DNA of 64,000 nucleotides from Rhizobium deserti. Its GTDB lineage: Bacteria; Pseudomonadota; Alphaproteobacteria; Rhizobiales; Rhizobiaceae. The notes under the pieces are model-generated. The model saw only the letters and a list, made by a program, of their open reading frames with translations, was not told the DNA's origin and did no database searches. This document shows, piece by piece, positions 35,298-44,369 of this stretch (position 1 is its first letter; the number at the start of each line of letters is the position of its first letter). The translations under genes and the position numbers were made by a program. The stretch spans positions 62,001 to 126,000 of the forward strand of contig NZ_SMTL01000002.1 in the NCBI RefSeq assembly GCF_004358025.1, given 5' to 3'.

Positions 35298-36932
35298 TCA
35301 GTCTCCCAAGACGCCGCCGGCGGCGGTGACCGCTTCGGGCGTGTCCACATCCAGATGAGCCGCAGCACCGATATCCACATCCACCACTTCGAGACCGGAG
35401 CCCTCCACGATCGCACGCGCGCCGACATCCCCTTCGAGCCGCAGAACAGCGTCATAGGCCGCCCGAGGAAGAATGATCGGATTGCCCCGCTTACCGTCGG
35501 AAACCGATCTGACGACGATTCCGCCGCCAGCCTCGCGGAAGGTGCGCAGGAGAAGGTTCACATGCTCTGTGGTGACTGCGGGCATGTCGGCCAGCATCAC
35601 GAGCACGCCGTCGGCGTCTTTCACAGTGGGCTTCGACAATCCGGCAATCAACGAACTCGCCATACCGGAAGCGAACTCCCCATTGAAACAACCCAGGATA
35701 TCCAGCCCCGAAAGAGCGGTTTCTATCTCCTGGCGGCGATGCCCGAGCACGGCGACAACTGGCGACGCTTCAGATCGCATGAGCATTTCGGCGGTCCTCC
35801 GCACCAGTGGCTTTCCGTCGAATTCGGCCAGAAGTTTGTGCGGGCCGTCCGTTCCCATCCGGCGCGCCTGGCCCGCTGCCAGCAGCAGCGCTGCGACCCG
35901 AACCGGTTGCGAGCGGGGTATTGCTTCCTCCCGAGGCCGCGGGCGGCTTGGAATTTCGGTCAATAGTCCCCCGACCCCCATGCCCGTCAGATCGTAAGCC
36001 GTTGGCGTTTCACCGGCCATCAACCGGTTCAGCACCCAGTCGAAGCCATTCTCCTTCGGCGATCTTGCACAGCCCGGAGCGCCGATCACTGGCACATTAC
36101 CCAGCCGCCCGAGAACCAACAGGTTGCCCGGATCGACCGGCATACCGACATGCTCGACCTCGCCTCCGGCGCCGCGAATTGCAGCGGGAATGACGTCGTG
36201 CGGATCGGTCACGGCAGACGCTCCAAAGACAATAACCATAGCCGGCTCATCAAATTCCGCAGCGTCAAGCTGCTGAAGAACCTCGGTAAGTCGTTCGGCG
36301 GAATGGGGTACTCGGATCTCTTTCATGAGCCGGCTACCGGATAAGGCGAGCCTGTGCTCCAAGAGCCGAGCCGTCCGGTCCATGACGGACGGCTTCAGCG
36401 AAGGCAGCTCCGTCGCCACCAGTGTCACCAGATGCGGACGAAAGGCCTTGACCTCGAAAGGCACGGATGTCTCCAGCAAAGCTACCGCAGCGGCGACCTT
36501 GTCAGCTTCCACTGCAAGCGGAATGATTTTCACGGTCGCGACCATGTCGCCCTTCCGGACAGGGACGTGATCCGCAAGGCAGGCAAGCGTGATGGCCGGA
36601 TCAATGCGGTTGAGCCTGTCGACAACGGTTTTCTGAGCAACAAACAGCCCGTCGACTTCGGAATAGATGTTCACCCGCCCCGTCGCTGGTATGGAAAACC
36701 GCAGATGATCGGGAGCGATCGCATGGGCGATGGCATGCGCTGCATCGTCTTCCAGCAGGTCGCCCGGCTCGAGCCTTACTCCTAGAACAGCAGTGATGGC
36801 CTCTTGCTGCAAACGCTCCACATCCTCCGCCGTCACCATATGCCCTTTGGACAGCCGCCCGCTGGCAATGCGGATGGAATGCGCCAGCACGACGCCCTCT
36901 GCCTCTGTCAGAGAGAAACTTCCGTATCTCAT
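35298..36932 (-). CDS. Molybdopterin-binding / MocA-like NTP transferase fusion
   Basis: This is a 544-aa fusion. The N-terminal part (about 1-330) is a MoeA/MoaB-like molybdopterin-binding region (SFSLTEAEGVVLAHSI; VIVFGASAVTDPHDVIPAAI). The C-terminal 200 residues are a MobA/MocA-type nucleotidyltransferase (LLLAAGQARRMGTDGPHKLL; VLVMLADMPAVTTEHV). Such fusions are predicted to cytidylylate molybdenum cofactor for xanthine-dehydrogenase or CO-dehydrogenase-type enzymes. ATG 36932 fits the domain start. It begins four bases after the xdhC-like gene, in an operon with it. No molybdo-hydroxylase structural gene is present in the window. Confidence 0.88.
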   Translation of the reverse strand: MRYGSFSLTEAEGVVLAHSIRIASGRLSKGHMVTAEDVERLQQEAITAVLGVRLEPGDLLEDDAAHAIAHAIAPDHLRFSIPATGRVNIYSEVDGLFVAQKTVVDRLNRIDPAITLACLADHVPVRKGDMVATVKIIPLAVEADKVAAAVALLETSVPFEVKAFRPHLVTLVATELPSLKPSVMDRTARLLEHRLALSGSRLMKEIRVPHSAERLTEVLQQLDAAEFDEPAMVIVFGASAVTDPHDVIPAAIRGAGGEVEHVGMPVDPGNLLVLGRLGNVPVIGAPGCARSPKENGFDWVLNRLMAGETPTAYDLTGMGVGGLLTEIPSRPRPREEAIPRSQPVRVAALLLAAGQARRMGTDGPHKLLAEFDGKPLVRRTAEMLMRSEASPVVAVLGHRRQEIETALSGLDILGCFNGEFASGMASSLIAGLSKPTVKDADGVLVMLADMPAVTTEHVNLLLRTFREAGGGIVVRSVSDGKRGNPIILPRAAYDAVLRLEGDVGARAIVEGSGLEVVDVDIGAAAHLDVDTPEAVTAAGGVLGD

Positions 36933-36936
36933 GGCC

Positions 36937-37632
36937 TTATGCCTCTGCCGCAAGGTCACGACGCCGGAAGGCCTCAACCACCTGGGCCAGGATTGCCAGC
37001 GCGATCTCGGCAGGGGTGGCCGCGCCGATGTCGAGGCCGATCGGAGCAGCAATGGTGGCAATCTGCGTTTCAGCGCACCCCATCTCCTTGAGCCGCTCCA
37101 TTCGCTTGGCATGTGTCTTGCGGCTGCCCAGCGCTCCGACATAAAAGCAGCCGGCTTTCAGAGCCTCCGAGAGGGGGAAGTCATCGATCTTCGGATCATG
37201 GGTGACGGCCACCAGAGCCGTATAAGCGTCGAGCGGTTGTTCCTTCAGCACATCTTCGGGCCAGTCGGCGACCAGCTTCACCCCCTCGAAACGCTCCTCC
37301 GTTGCAAACGCAGTGCGCGGGTCGACGATCGTCAAGTCATAGCCGATGATCGGCGCCATGCGCGCCAGGGCCTGGCTGATATGCACGGCGCCGATAACCA
37401 GAAGGCGTGGCGGCGGCAGATGGACGTTGATGAAAAGCGTGCGCCCTTCGATCTCTGTCAGACCGGCCTTTCCACTCCGCAAAGCGCCCGTTACGATACC
37501 GGCAAGCGCTGGCGGCACGCCTTCTCCCTCGACGAGCACCTCGCTTCCGCCCGCCGAAATATCCGTCAGCACGACTGCAGCGCGCCTTTGAAGTCGGGCG
37601 GAATTCAGCCGTGCAAGTTCTGCAAGTTGCAT
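36937..37632 (-). CDS. XdhC family protein, Rossmann part
   Basis: This is a 231-aa XdhC/CoxF-type protein carrying the C-terminal XdhC Rossmann domain (PRLLVIGAVHISQALARMAP; YVGALGSRKTHAKRMERLKE), preceded by a short N-terminal region. XdhC proteins bind molybdenum cofactor, promote its sulfuration and protect it before insertion into hydroxylases. Its ATG overlaps the stop of the small XdhC gene (TGATG). Splitting XdhC over two genes is known in cox-type clusters. Confidence 0.88.
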   Translation of the reverse strand: MQLAELARLNSARLQRRAAVVLTDISAGGSEVLVEGEGVPPALAGIVTGALRSGKAGLTEIEGRTLFINVHLPPPRLLVIGAVHISQALARMAPIIGYDLTIVDPRTAFATEERFEGVKLVADWPEDVLKEQPLDAYTALVAVTHDPKIDDFPLSEALKAGCFYVGALGSRKTHAKRMERLKEMGCAETQIATIAAPIGLDIGAATPAEIALAILAQVVEAFRRRDLAAEA

Positions 37633-37958
37633 CAGCCGAGCCTTTCGACATAAACGCGGATCCTGCCGCCGCAGGACAGGCCGATCCGCCAGGCTGTCTC
37701 GTCCGCCACACCGAAGTCCAGCATTTTCGGCTGGCCGCTTGCTATGACGTCCAGAGCTTCGGTGATGACGGCGCCTTCCACACAGCCACCGGATACGGAT
37801 CCTTCAAAATTGCCCTCGCCGTCGATGACGAGATGGCTGCCAGCCTGACGCGGCGCGGAACCCCAGGTCTCCATCACCGTCGCGAGCGCTACGCTGCGCC
37901 CGCTCTTCACCCAGCTTTCCGCCGTCAACAGCGGATCCATAGTTACGGAAACGGTCAT
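37632..37958 (-). CDS. XdhC/CoxI family protein, N-terminal domain
   Basis: This 108-aa protein consists of the XdhC_CoxI domain: VALATVMETWGSAPRQAGSH, then FEGSVSGGCVEGAVITEAL with the conserved cysteine. It acts with the Rossmann-domain protein encoded next in molybdenum-cofactor handling. It begins inside the last codon of a truncated coxE (ATGA overlap), showing that all of these once formed one operon. Confidence 0.88.
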   Translation of the reverse strand: MTVSVTMDPLLTAESWVKSGRSVALATVMETWGSAPRQAGSHLVIDGEGNFEGSVSGGCVEGAVITEALDVIASGQPKMLDFGVADETAWRIGLSCGGRIRVYVERLG

Positions 37959-38206
37959 GCGACCCTCCTTTGCTTGAAGTGGCGCCGCAGATCGGCGGAG
38001 CTATGCTGTTTGTTCGATAGTGCCGCAGCCAGATCGGCAATGGACTGAAGATTGTTGACGCCACGGAAATCGCCCGCATGCGGCAAGATGGTGCGCACGC
38101 CCCGCACCTTCGGCACGAAACCACTGAACCGCAGGAGCCGGTTCGGCCAGGTGAGCCGCCGGCAGGATCGATGCAGCTGATCGTGACTTACGGTTTCGCT
38201 TGCCAT
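37955..38206 (-). pseudogene. 3' remnant of coxE-like VWA-domain gene
   Basis: From about residue 17 the frame matches the C-terminus of CoxE-type von Willebrand factor A proteins: RLTWPNRLLRFSGFVPKVRG, then VRTILPHAGDFRGVNNLQSI. Intact CoxE proteins are about 400 residues; only about 65 matching residues remain, and the residues before them (MASETVSHDQLHRSC) do not fit. CoxE helps a MoxR-type ATPase load metal or cofactor into CO-dehydrogenase-like enzymes. The 5' part appears deleted, with the breakpoint near 38160-38206, next to the flavin reductase stop. Confidence 0.75.
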
Positions 38207-38225
38207 GACGGTCCCCTTTCCGTGT

Positions 38226-38726
38226 CTACAAGGCCCGAAAGCCGCGATCGAGATAGATCAACGACGGCGCCGTAGGGCCGAAATGCATCGCTTTCACCGC
38301 ACCAAACATCACGAAATGCGTCGACATCCTTTTCACTTCCATGAGTTCGCAATCGAAGCTTATGGCAGCATCCTCGAGAACCGGGGCGCCGGTCACCAGC
38401 TCCCGCCACGCCCCGAGCCCAAACCGCTCCTGTGAAGGAACGCCGCCCATGCCCGCAAAGGCTGCAGCCAGTGGCTGGTGATGAGCTGCCAGCGAATTCA
38501 AGGCAAACACGCGGCTTTGCTCGAATATGTCATTGTTCCGATTGCTGCCGTTGAGGCACACCAGCACGGTTGGCGGCGCGTCCGAAACAGAACAGGCGGC
38601 AGTGACTGTCACGCCACGCAGGACGCCGGCCAGCCTGGTGGTAACGATCTGGACATGGCCGGCATAGCGCGCCATGCCGTCACGATATACACGCGGGTCG
38701 AGAACTGGCTGGTCCGTCAAAAGCAT
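38226..38726 (-). CDS. Flavin reductase family protein
   Basis: This protein of about 166 aa belongs to the flavin reductase (HpaC/RutF-like) family. It has the FMN-binding split-barrel features RYAGHVQIVTTR, GVTVTAACSVSDAPPTVLVC and FALNSLAAHHQPLAAAFAG, and the late FGAVKAMHF strand. Members supply reduced flavin to a partner monooxygenase; none is encoded nearby. The start is uncertain: ATG 38726 has GGAG immediately before it, and TTG 38759 is also open. It lies 19 bases upstream of the coxE remnant. Confidence 0.85.
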   Translation of the reverse strand: MLLTDQPVLDPRVYRDGMARYAGHVQIVTTRLAGVLRGVTVTAACSVSDAPPTVLVCLNGSNRNNDIFEQSRVFALNSLAAHHQPLAAAFAGMGGVPSQERFGLGAWRELVTGAPVLEDAAISFDCELMEVKRMSTHFVMFGAVKAMHFGPTAPSLIYLDRGFRAL

Positions 38727-38886
38727 CTCCGGGGCCCTGCCCCCGTTCCATCGGCTCAATATGGTGAGCGGTCAGGCTTAAGTCCACGCCGACCCGAGCT
38801 TTTTGCGCTCTCTGTTTGATTCCCTTTGACGCCTGCGTCCAGACGGCTAAATGTGCCTCAAGGCATTCCAGGCCTCAAGGAAAAGC

Positions 38887-39966
38887 ATGACAGCACGACC
38901 TTACTTCTTCGCGGCTTTGCTCGCGGCTTTCGCCGGATGCGAATCCGCGTCGGCAGCGGTGATTGGCATCGTCGCCCCGCGCTCCGGCCCATACGCGCTG
39001 CTCGGAACACAGATCGTGGAGGGCGCCCGTGCGGCAGCCGAAACGGCAGGGGATCAGGTCGTTGAGATCGACGAAAGCTGCGAGGAAAGCGGCGGCGCCG
39101 CCGTGGCACGGTCGCTAACGGAAGCAAAGGCCAGTGCGGCAATCGGCTTTCTATGTGTGGAAACGCTGACGACGGCCCTGCCGCTTCTGAAGACGGCGCA
39201 GATCCCGGCCATAACAGTGTCCGTGCGCTCAAGGATCCTCATGGAGGACACGCTGCGCAACGGCTGGCCGTTTTTCCGGATGGCGCCGGCCGAAGGTGCG
39301 GAGGCGGAAAAGATTGCCGAAACTATTCTCGGCATATGGAAAGCCGAGCCGATCGCGCTGATCGAGGATGGCACGATCTACGGACGGGAACTGACGAGCG
39401 CTGCACGGGAGAAGCTGCAGGCCGGCGGCATTACCCCTGTGTTCACGGATACGTTTCGCCCTGGCCAGGAGCAGCAGGTCGCCCTTGTCCGCCGGCTTGC
39501 CAAGGCTGGTGCCAGTCACGTCTTCCTGGGCGGCGACCGGACGGACATGGCGATCATTGCTCGCGACGCCGCAACCGAAAACATGCCCCTGGTGCTGATG
39601 GGTGGAGATACCATGCGTGCCGCCAACCGCCCGGTGCCGCTGCGCGAGGGGGTTCTGGCGGTCACCATGCCCGATTATGCCGCTATGCCGGAAGCCGCTT
39701 CCGCGTCAGCGGTTCTGCGCGCCAGAAATATCGAGCCGGAAGGCTATGTCCTGCCCGCTTACGCAGCGATGGAACTTGCCCATCAGGCTATCGTACAAGC
39801 CCGTGCGCAGTCACAAATGCCGAGCGAAGCACTTAGCCTCGGCTCGTTCCAAACAGCGATTGGTACGGTGGCCTTCGGCCAGGATCACGAACTGAAGGAA
39901 AATCCATTCCGCCTGCTGGAATGGCGTGGCGCGAACTTCACGCAGATCCTTCCGGTAACCGAGTAA
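38887..39966 (+). CDS. Periplasmic ligand-binding protein (branched-chain amino-acid/LivJ type)
   Basis: This 359-aa protein has a Sec signal (MTARPYFFAALLAAFAG...SAA); a cysteine in FAGC could alternatively be lipidated. The mature part starts VIGIVAPRSGPYALLGTQI, the hallmark of Peripla_BP_6 receptors, and continues as two lobes. No permease or ATPase genes accompany it, so it is either an orphan binding protein or serves a remote transporter or sensor. AAGGAAA precedes ATG 38887. Confidence 0.85.
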   Translation: MTARPYFFAALLAAFAGCESASAAVIGIVAPRSGPYALLGTQIVEGARAAAETAGDQVVEIDESCEESGGAAVARSLTEAKASAAIGFLCVETLTTALPLLKTAQIPAITVSVRSRILMEDTLRNGWPFFRMAPAEGAEAEKIAETILGIWKAEPIALIEDGTIYGRELTSAAREKLQAGGITPVFTDTFRPGQEQQVALVRRLAKAGASHVFLGGDRTDMAIIARDAATENMPLVLMGGDTMRAANRPVPLREGVLAVTMPDYAAMPEAASASAVLRARNIEPEGYVLPAYAAMELAHQAIVQARAQSQMPSEALSLGSFQTAIGTVAFGQDHELKENPFRLLEWRGANFTQILPVTE

Positions 39967-40024
39967 TATTGTCCCGGTCGTCTCGCAGTGTTAGGGCAAG
40001 CCGGTCAACCCGGAGATCTCTTGC

Positions 40025-40702
40025 ATGACCCTGCCGATCCGCATTGCCCCCTCCATCCTCGCCTCTGACTTTTCGAAACTCGGCCAAGAGGTACGCGACG
40101 TGGTTGATGCCGGGGCCGACTGGGTCCATCTCGATGTCATGGACGGACATTTCGTCCCCAACATCTCCTTCGGACCCGATGTCATCAAATCACTGCGGCG
40201 CTACACGAATGCCTTCTTCGATTGCCACCTGATGATCTCGCCAGCCGACGCCTATCTCGAAGCCTTTGCCAAGGCCGGCTGCGATGGCATTACCGTGCAT
40301 GCAGAAGCCGGCCCCCACCTGCACCGCTCGCTCCAAACGATCCGCGGCCTCGGCAAAAAGGTCGGCGTCACGCTCAATCCTGCTACCCCGCTGTCGGCGC
40401 TCGAAAACGTCCTGGATGACATCGACCTCATCCTGATCATGAGCGTCAATCCCGGCTTTGGAGGCCAGAAATTCATACCGGCTATGGCCGACAAGATCCG
40501 TACCGCCCGCGCCCTTATCGGGAACCGGCCGATCGAATTGGAAGTGGATGGTGGTATCACGGTGGAGACGATCGGCACGGCAACGGCGGCTGGCGCCAAT
40601 GTCTTCGTGGCCGGCTCAGCCGTCTACAAGGGAGACGGCATCGAGGCCTACCGTAACAATCTCGCACAGCTAAAGGCCGCCGCTGAAGCAGCCCGGAGGT
40701 AG
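40025..40702 (+). CDS. rpe: Ribulose-phosphate 3-epimerase
   Basis: This 225-aa TIM-barrel enzyme interconverts ribulose-5-P and xylulose-5-P in the pentose phosphate and Calvin pathways. Family motifs are [34 protein letters not shown] with the metal-binding residues, [13 protein letters not shown] and [12 protein letters not shown] lies nine bases before ATG 40025. The gene feeds ribose-5-P supply next to the purine genes that follow. Confidence 0.97.
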   Translation: MTLPIRIAPSILASDFSKLGQEVRDVVDAGADWVHLDVMDGHFVPNISFGPDVIKSLRRYTNAFFDCHLMISPADAYLEAFAKAGCDGITVHAEAGPHLHRSLQTIRGLGKKVGVTLNPATPLSALENVLDDIDLILIMSVNPGFGGQKFIPAMADKIRTARALIGNRPIELEVDGGITVETIGTATAAGANVFVAGSAVYKGDGIEAYRNNLAQLKAAAEAARR

Positions 40703-40820
40703 CCCTGCTCCTACCAATCCGCGCTCGTCCCCCCGCCCTTGGCGGCCAGAACTGAATATTGAGCTTGCCGCCGGTTCTTGCTACAGCGGCGCCAACACTC
40801 CTGAAGGAAGCCGAATACAT

Positions 40821-42128
40821 ATGATCCCGCGTTATTCCCGGCCTGACATGGTCGCTATCTGGTCGCCCGAAACCAAGTACCGGATCTGGTTCGAGATCGA
40901 AGCCCATGCCTGCGATGCCCTGGCAGCGATCGGCGTCATCCCGAAATCGGCTGCCGAAACGATCTGGGAAAAGGGCGGCAAGGCCGTCTTCGACATTGAC
41001 CGGATCGATGAGATCGAGGCCGTGACGAAGCATGATGTCATCGCCTTCCTGACCCATCTTGCCGAATTTGTCGGCCCGGACAGCCGGTTCATCCATCAGG
41101 GCATGACCTCGTCGGACGTTCTCGATACCTGCTTCAACGTCCAGCTTGTCCGCGCGACGGATCTCCTGATCGCCGGTGTCGACCGGCTCCTGGAAGCGCT
41201 GAAACGTCGCGCCTTCGAGCACAAGGATACGGTCACGATCGGTCGCAGCCACGGCATCCATGCGGAGCCCACGACATTCGGTTTGAAGCTCGCCCAGGCC
41301 TATGCAGAATTCGACCGCAACAAGACACGCCTCCTCGAGGCGCGCGAAGAAGTTGCCACCTGCGCGATTTCCGGCGCCATCGGTACCTTCGCCAATATCG
41401 ATCCGCGCGTCGAAGAGCATGTCGCTGCCGCCATGGGTCTGAAGCCTGAACCGGTTTCCACCCAGGTCATCCCGCGCGACCGGCATGCCATGTATTTCGC
41501 GACCCTCGGCGTTATCGGCTCGTCGATCGAACGTCTTTCGATCGAGATCCGCCACCTGCAGCGCACCGAAGTTCTGGAAGCCGAGGAATACTTCTCTCCC
41601 GGCCAGAAGGGCTCGTCGGCCATGCCGCACAAGCGCAATCCGGTGCTGACCGAAAATCTGACCGGCCTTGCCCGAATGGTTCGCTCCTATGCCATGCCTG
41701 CCATGGAAAACGTGGCGCTCTGGCATGAGCGGGATATTTCGCACTCTTCGGTGGAGCGGATGATTGGCCCGGATGCGACGGTGACTCTGGATTTCGCGCT
41801 CGCGCGCATGTCGGGCGTGATCGACAAGTTGCTGGTCTACCCGGACAACATGATGAAGAATATGAACAAGTTCCGTGGACTTATTCATTCGCAGCGGGTC
41901 CTGCTTGCCCTTACGCAAGCCGGCGTTTCCCGCGAAGATGCCTACCGGCTTGTTCAGCGCAATGCGATGAAGGTCTGGGAAGAAGGCAAGGATTTCCTGG
42001 AAGAACTGCTTGCCGACGCGGAAGTTCGCGCGGCCCTGTCGGAAGAGGATATCCGCGAGAAGTTCGACCTCGCCTATCACACCAAGCATGTCGACACGAT
42101 CTTCAGCCGCGTTTTCGGCGAAGCTTGA
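40821..42128 (+). CDS. purB: Adenylosuccinate lyase
   Basis: This 435-aa member of the fumarase/aspartase superfamily catalyses two steps of purine synthesis (SAICAR to AICAR, adenylosuccinate to AMP). The signature loop is GSSAMPHKRNP, the catalytic-histidine stretch is TIGRSHGIHAEPTTFG, and FIHQGMTSSDVLDT is also typical. GAAGGAAG lies about 10 bases before ATG 40821. It heads a run of pur genes. Confidence 0.97.
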   Translation: MIPRYSRPDMVAIWSPETKYRIWFEIEAHACDALAAIGVIPKSAAETIWEKGGKAVFDIDRIDEIEAVTKHDVIAFLTHLAEFVGPDSRFIHQGMTSSDVLDTCFNVQLVRATDLLIAGVDRLLEALKRRAFEHKDTVTIGRSHGIHAEPTTFGLKLAQAYAEFDRNKTRLLEAREEVATCAISGAIGTFANIDPRVEEHVAAAMGLKPEPVSTQVIPRDRHAMYFATLGVIGSSIERLSIEIRHLQRTEVLEAEEYFSPGQKGSSAMPHKRNPVLTENLTGLARMVRSYAMPAMENVALWHERDISHSSVERMIGPDATVTLDFALARMSGVIDKLLVYPDNMMKNMNKFRGLIHSQRVLLALTQAGVSREDAYRLVQRNAMKVWEEGKDFLEELLADAEVRAALSEEDIREKFDLAYHTKHVDTIFSRVFGEA

Positions 42129-42159
42129 TATCCACCGCGACCGAACCCAGATAGCCGGC

Positions 42160-42714
42160 ATGAAAGCATCCGAGGCCGAAATCCTTATCATTCCCGGCTA
42201 CACCAATTCGGGACCGCATCATTGGCAGACCCGTTGGGAACAGAAGCTCACGACGGCCCGCCGCGTCGAGCAGGCGGAATGGGCAAAACCGGTCCGCGAG
42301 GACTGGATCGCGCGTGTCGCTGAAGAGGTGAATGCGGCGACCAAGCCTGTCGTGCTGGTTGCCCATTCGCTAGGGGTTCCGACCGCCATCCATGCGATAC
42401 CGCTGTTCAAGAAGCCGGTAGCGGGCGCCTTCTTCGTCGCCCCGCCGGAGGTCGAAAATCCCGAGATCCGGCCGAAACACCTGATGACATTCGGACCCTA
42501 CCCGCGCGACCCCTTGCCCTTTCCGTCGATGACGGTCGCAAGCCGCAATGATCCGTTCGGATCCTACGAGCATTCGGACGACATTACGTCTGCTTGGGGT
42601 TCATTATTGGTCGATGCGGGAGAAGCCGGCCATATCAATGTCGATTCCGGTCATGGCCCCTGGCCGGAGGGCACCATGGTCTTTGCGCAGTTCCTCAGCC
42701 GTCTGAAGCCGTGA
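42160..42714 (+). CDS. RBBP9/YdeN family alpha/beta hydrolase
   Basis: This 184-aa serine hydrolase of the RBBP9/YdeN family has IIPGYTNSGPHHWQTRWEQK at the N-terminus, the nucleophile VAHSLGVPTAI (Ser near residue 67), the acid in ASRNDPFGSYEHS and the histidine in GEAGHINVDSGHG. The physiological substrate is unknown. ATG 42160 fits the family start; the frame runs upstream into purB DNA and is not coding there. It lies 31 bases after purB. Confidence 0.9.
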   Translation: MKASEAEILIIPGYTNSGPHHWQTRWEQKLTTARRVEQAEWAKPVREDWIARVAEEVNAATKPVVLVAHSLGVPTAIHAIPLFKKPVAGAFFVAPPEVENPEIRPKHLMTFGPYPRDPLPFPSMTVASRNDPFGSYEHSDDITSAWGSLLVDAGEAGHINVDSGHGPWPEGTMVFAQFLSRLKP

Positions 42715-42783
42715 CATTGGGTTGGGCCGGCTCGGCGAAGGCTCGACAGCGGATGGTGAACCACCCGTCGTCGTTGATCCGAT

Positions 42784-42800
42784 TGTACGAAATGCGTACA
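42784..42800. repeat. Inverted repeat TGTACG-N5-CGTACA
   Basis: Two 6-bp arms separated by AAATG form a 17-bp site of the kind bound by dimeric repressors. It is 272 bases ahead of the purC start and has no assigned regulator. Confidence 0.45.
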
Positions 42801-42880
42801 GTTTGGTGGCGCAATCATTTCTTTAGGGTTTTTCCGCCGCCGGTACCATATTGGAAAGACGGCTAAAGCTTCATGCTCCC

Positions 42881-42900
42881 GCCATTGATAAAACAATGGC
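42881..42900. repeat. Inverted repeat GCCATTG-N6-CAATGGC
   Basis: Seven-base arms surround ATAAAA. It could be an operator or a small RNA hairpin. It lies about 170 bases ahead of purC and has no T-run. Confidence 0.4.
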
Positions 42901-43071
42901 TTCAGGAAACAGTGGGACTGCAGACGGACCGATTGCGGCTGCGAACCTGATCCACAGGCCGTAGGCCAGAAGGGTTTGGCGCCCTCATTGTGAAACGGGT
43001 TGTTTTCCGATAAGGCACCGCTCGAACATTATCCATTGCGCCCTCAAGGGCCAACAACGAGACAAGAAATC

Positions 43072-43836
43072 ATGAATCGTCGCCGCCGTATTTACGAGGG
43101 CAAGGCCAAGATCCTGTATGAGGGCCCCGAGCCCGGCACCTTGATCCAGTTCTTCAAGGACGATGCTACAGCGTTCAACAAGAAGAAGCATGACGTCATC
43201 GACGGCAAGGGCGTTCTCAATAACCGCATTTCCGAATACGTCTTCACCCATCTCAACAAGATCGGCATCCCGACGCATTTCATCCGCCGGCTCAACATGC
43301 GCGAGCAGCTGATCCGCGAAGTGGAGATGATCCCGCTCGAGATCGTCGTGCGCAACGTCGCGGCCGGCTCGCTGTCGACGCGGCTCGGCATCGAGGAAGG
43401 CACCGTTCTGCCGCGCTCGATCATCGAGTTCTACTACAAGTCGGACCAGCTTGCCGATCCAATGGTGTCGGAAGAGCATATCACGGCCTTCGGCTGGGCC
43501 AATCCGGCCGAACTGGATGACATCATGGCTCTGGCCATTCGCGTCAACGACTTCCTGTCCGGGCTCTTCCTCGGCGTCGGCATTCAGCTGATCGACTTCA
43601 AGATCGAATGCGGACGGCTGTTCGAAGGCGACATGATGCGCATCATCCTCGCCGACGAGATTTCGCCAGACAGCTGCCGTCTCTGGGATATCGAGACGAA
43701 GGAAAAGATGGACAAGGATCGTTTCCGGCAGGATCTCGGCGGCCTCGTGGAAGCCTATTCCGAAGTCGCGCGGCGCCTAGGCATCATCAATGAAAATGAA
43801 CCGATCCGCGGGACCGGCCCGGTTCTCGTCAAGTAA
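43072..43836 (+). CDS. purC: SAICAR synthetase
   Basis: This 254-aa enzyme joins aspartate to CAIR in purine biosynthesis. Motifs are [30 protein letters not shown] and the signature [18 protein letters not shown]; the C-terminal [11 protein letters not shown] and [16 protein letters not shown] carry substrate residues. ATG 43072 matches the family N-terminus. purS starts 15 bases after its stop. Confidence 0.97.
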   Translation: MNRRRRIYEGKAKILYEGPEPGTLIQFFKDDATAFNKKKHDVIDGKGVLNNRISEYVFTHLNKIGIPTHFIRRLNMREQLIREVEMIPLEIVVRNVAAGSLSTRLGIEEGTVLPRSIIEFYYKSDQLADPMVSEEHITAFGWANPAELDDIMALAIRVNDFLSGLFLGVGIQLIDFKIECGRLFEGDMMRIILADEISPDSCRLWDIETKEKMDKDRFRQDLGGLVEAYSEVARRLGIINENEPIRGTGPVLVK

Positions 43837-43851
43837 GCAGGGGGTAGATCA

Positions 43852-44094
43852 GTGATCAAGGCACGCGTGACGGTAACGCTCAAGAACGGCGTTCTCGATC
43901 CACAAGGCAAGGCGATCGAGGGTGCGCTCGGCAGCCTCGGCTTCGAGGGTGTTCACCAGGTCCGGCAGGGCAAGGTCTTCGATCTCGAAATCGACGGAAC
44001 CGACAAGGGCCAGGCCGAAGCGAACCTGAAGACCATGTGCGACAAGCTTCTGGCAAACACGGTGATCGAGAACTATACTATCGCAATCGACTGA
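43852..44094 (+). CDS. purS: FGAM synthase subunit PurS
   Basis: This 80-aa subunit of the three-part FGAM synthase (PurS-PurQ-PurL) bridges PurQ and the small-type PurL. It shows the family core KARVTVTLKNGVLDPQGKAI, then EGALGSLGFEGVHQVRQGKV. The start codon is GTG 43852. It is in an operon with purC upstream and purQ downstream, with one small gene between. Confidence 0.95.
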   Translation: MIKARVTVTLKNGVLDPQGKAIEGALGSLGFEGVHQVRQGKVFDLEIDGTDKGQAEANLKTMCDKLLANTVIENYTIAID

Positions 44095-44111
44095 GGGTTG
44101 CGGAGGCTATG

Positions 44112-44369
44112 ATGGCCGAAATTACCAATGAGCTGATGTATGAGCTGATGAAACGCATGCATGGAGAGTTGGCCAATCTTCGTGACGGCCAGAATGATTT
44201 GCGCCAGGACTTCATCAGCCTCCGTAATCACATGCACGTCATGCAAGGTGACGTGAACAACCTTCGGACGACGATGGCGCAGGTGTTGATCCGTCTCGAC
44301 CGTATTGAAAACCGCCTCGAGCTGCGCGAGCTCTCCGAGGCCCAGGCAAGGTTTGAACCACACCCATGA
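44112..44369 (+). CDS. Small coiled-coil protein between purS and purQ
   Basis: This 85-aa product is made almost wholly of heptad-like helix ([40 protein letters not shown]), so it probably forms a coiled-coil oligomer. CGGAGG lies five bases before ATG 44112 (an ATG one codon earlier is too close). Its last four bases overlap purQ (ATGA), coupling it to purQ translation. No enzyme of purine synthesis has this form. Function unknown. Confidence 0.75.
   Translation: MAEITNELMYELMKRMHGELANLRDGQNDLRQDFISLRNHMHVMQGDVNNLRTTMAQVLIRLDRIENRLELRELSEAQARFEPHP

Larger units (their letters stand above)
42715..43071. other. Gene-free stretch upstream of purC with two inverted repeats
   Basis: No gene with an SD and plausible product is seen. 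The stretch contains two inverted repeats, listed separately, and presumably the purC promoter. Confidence 0.6.
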
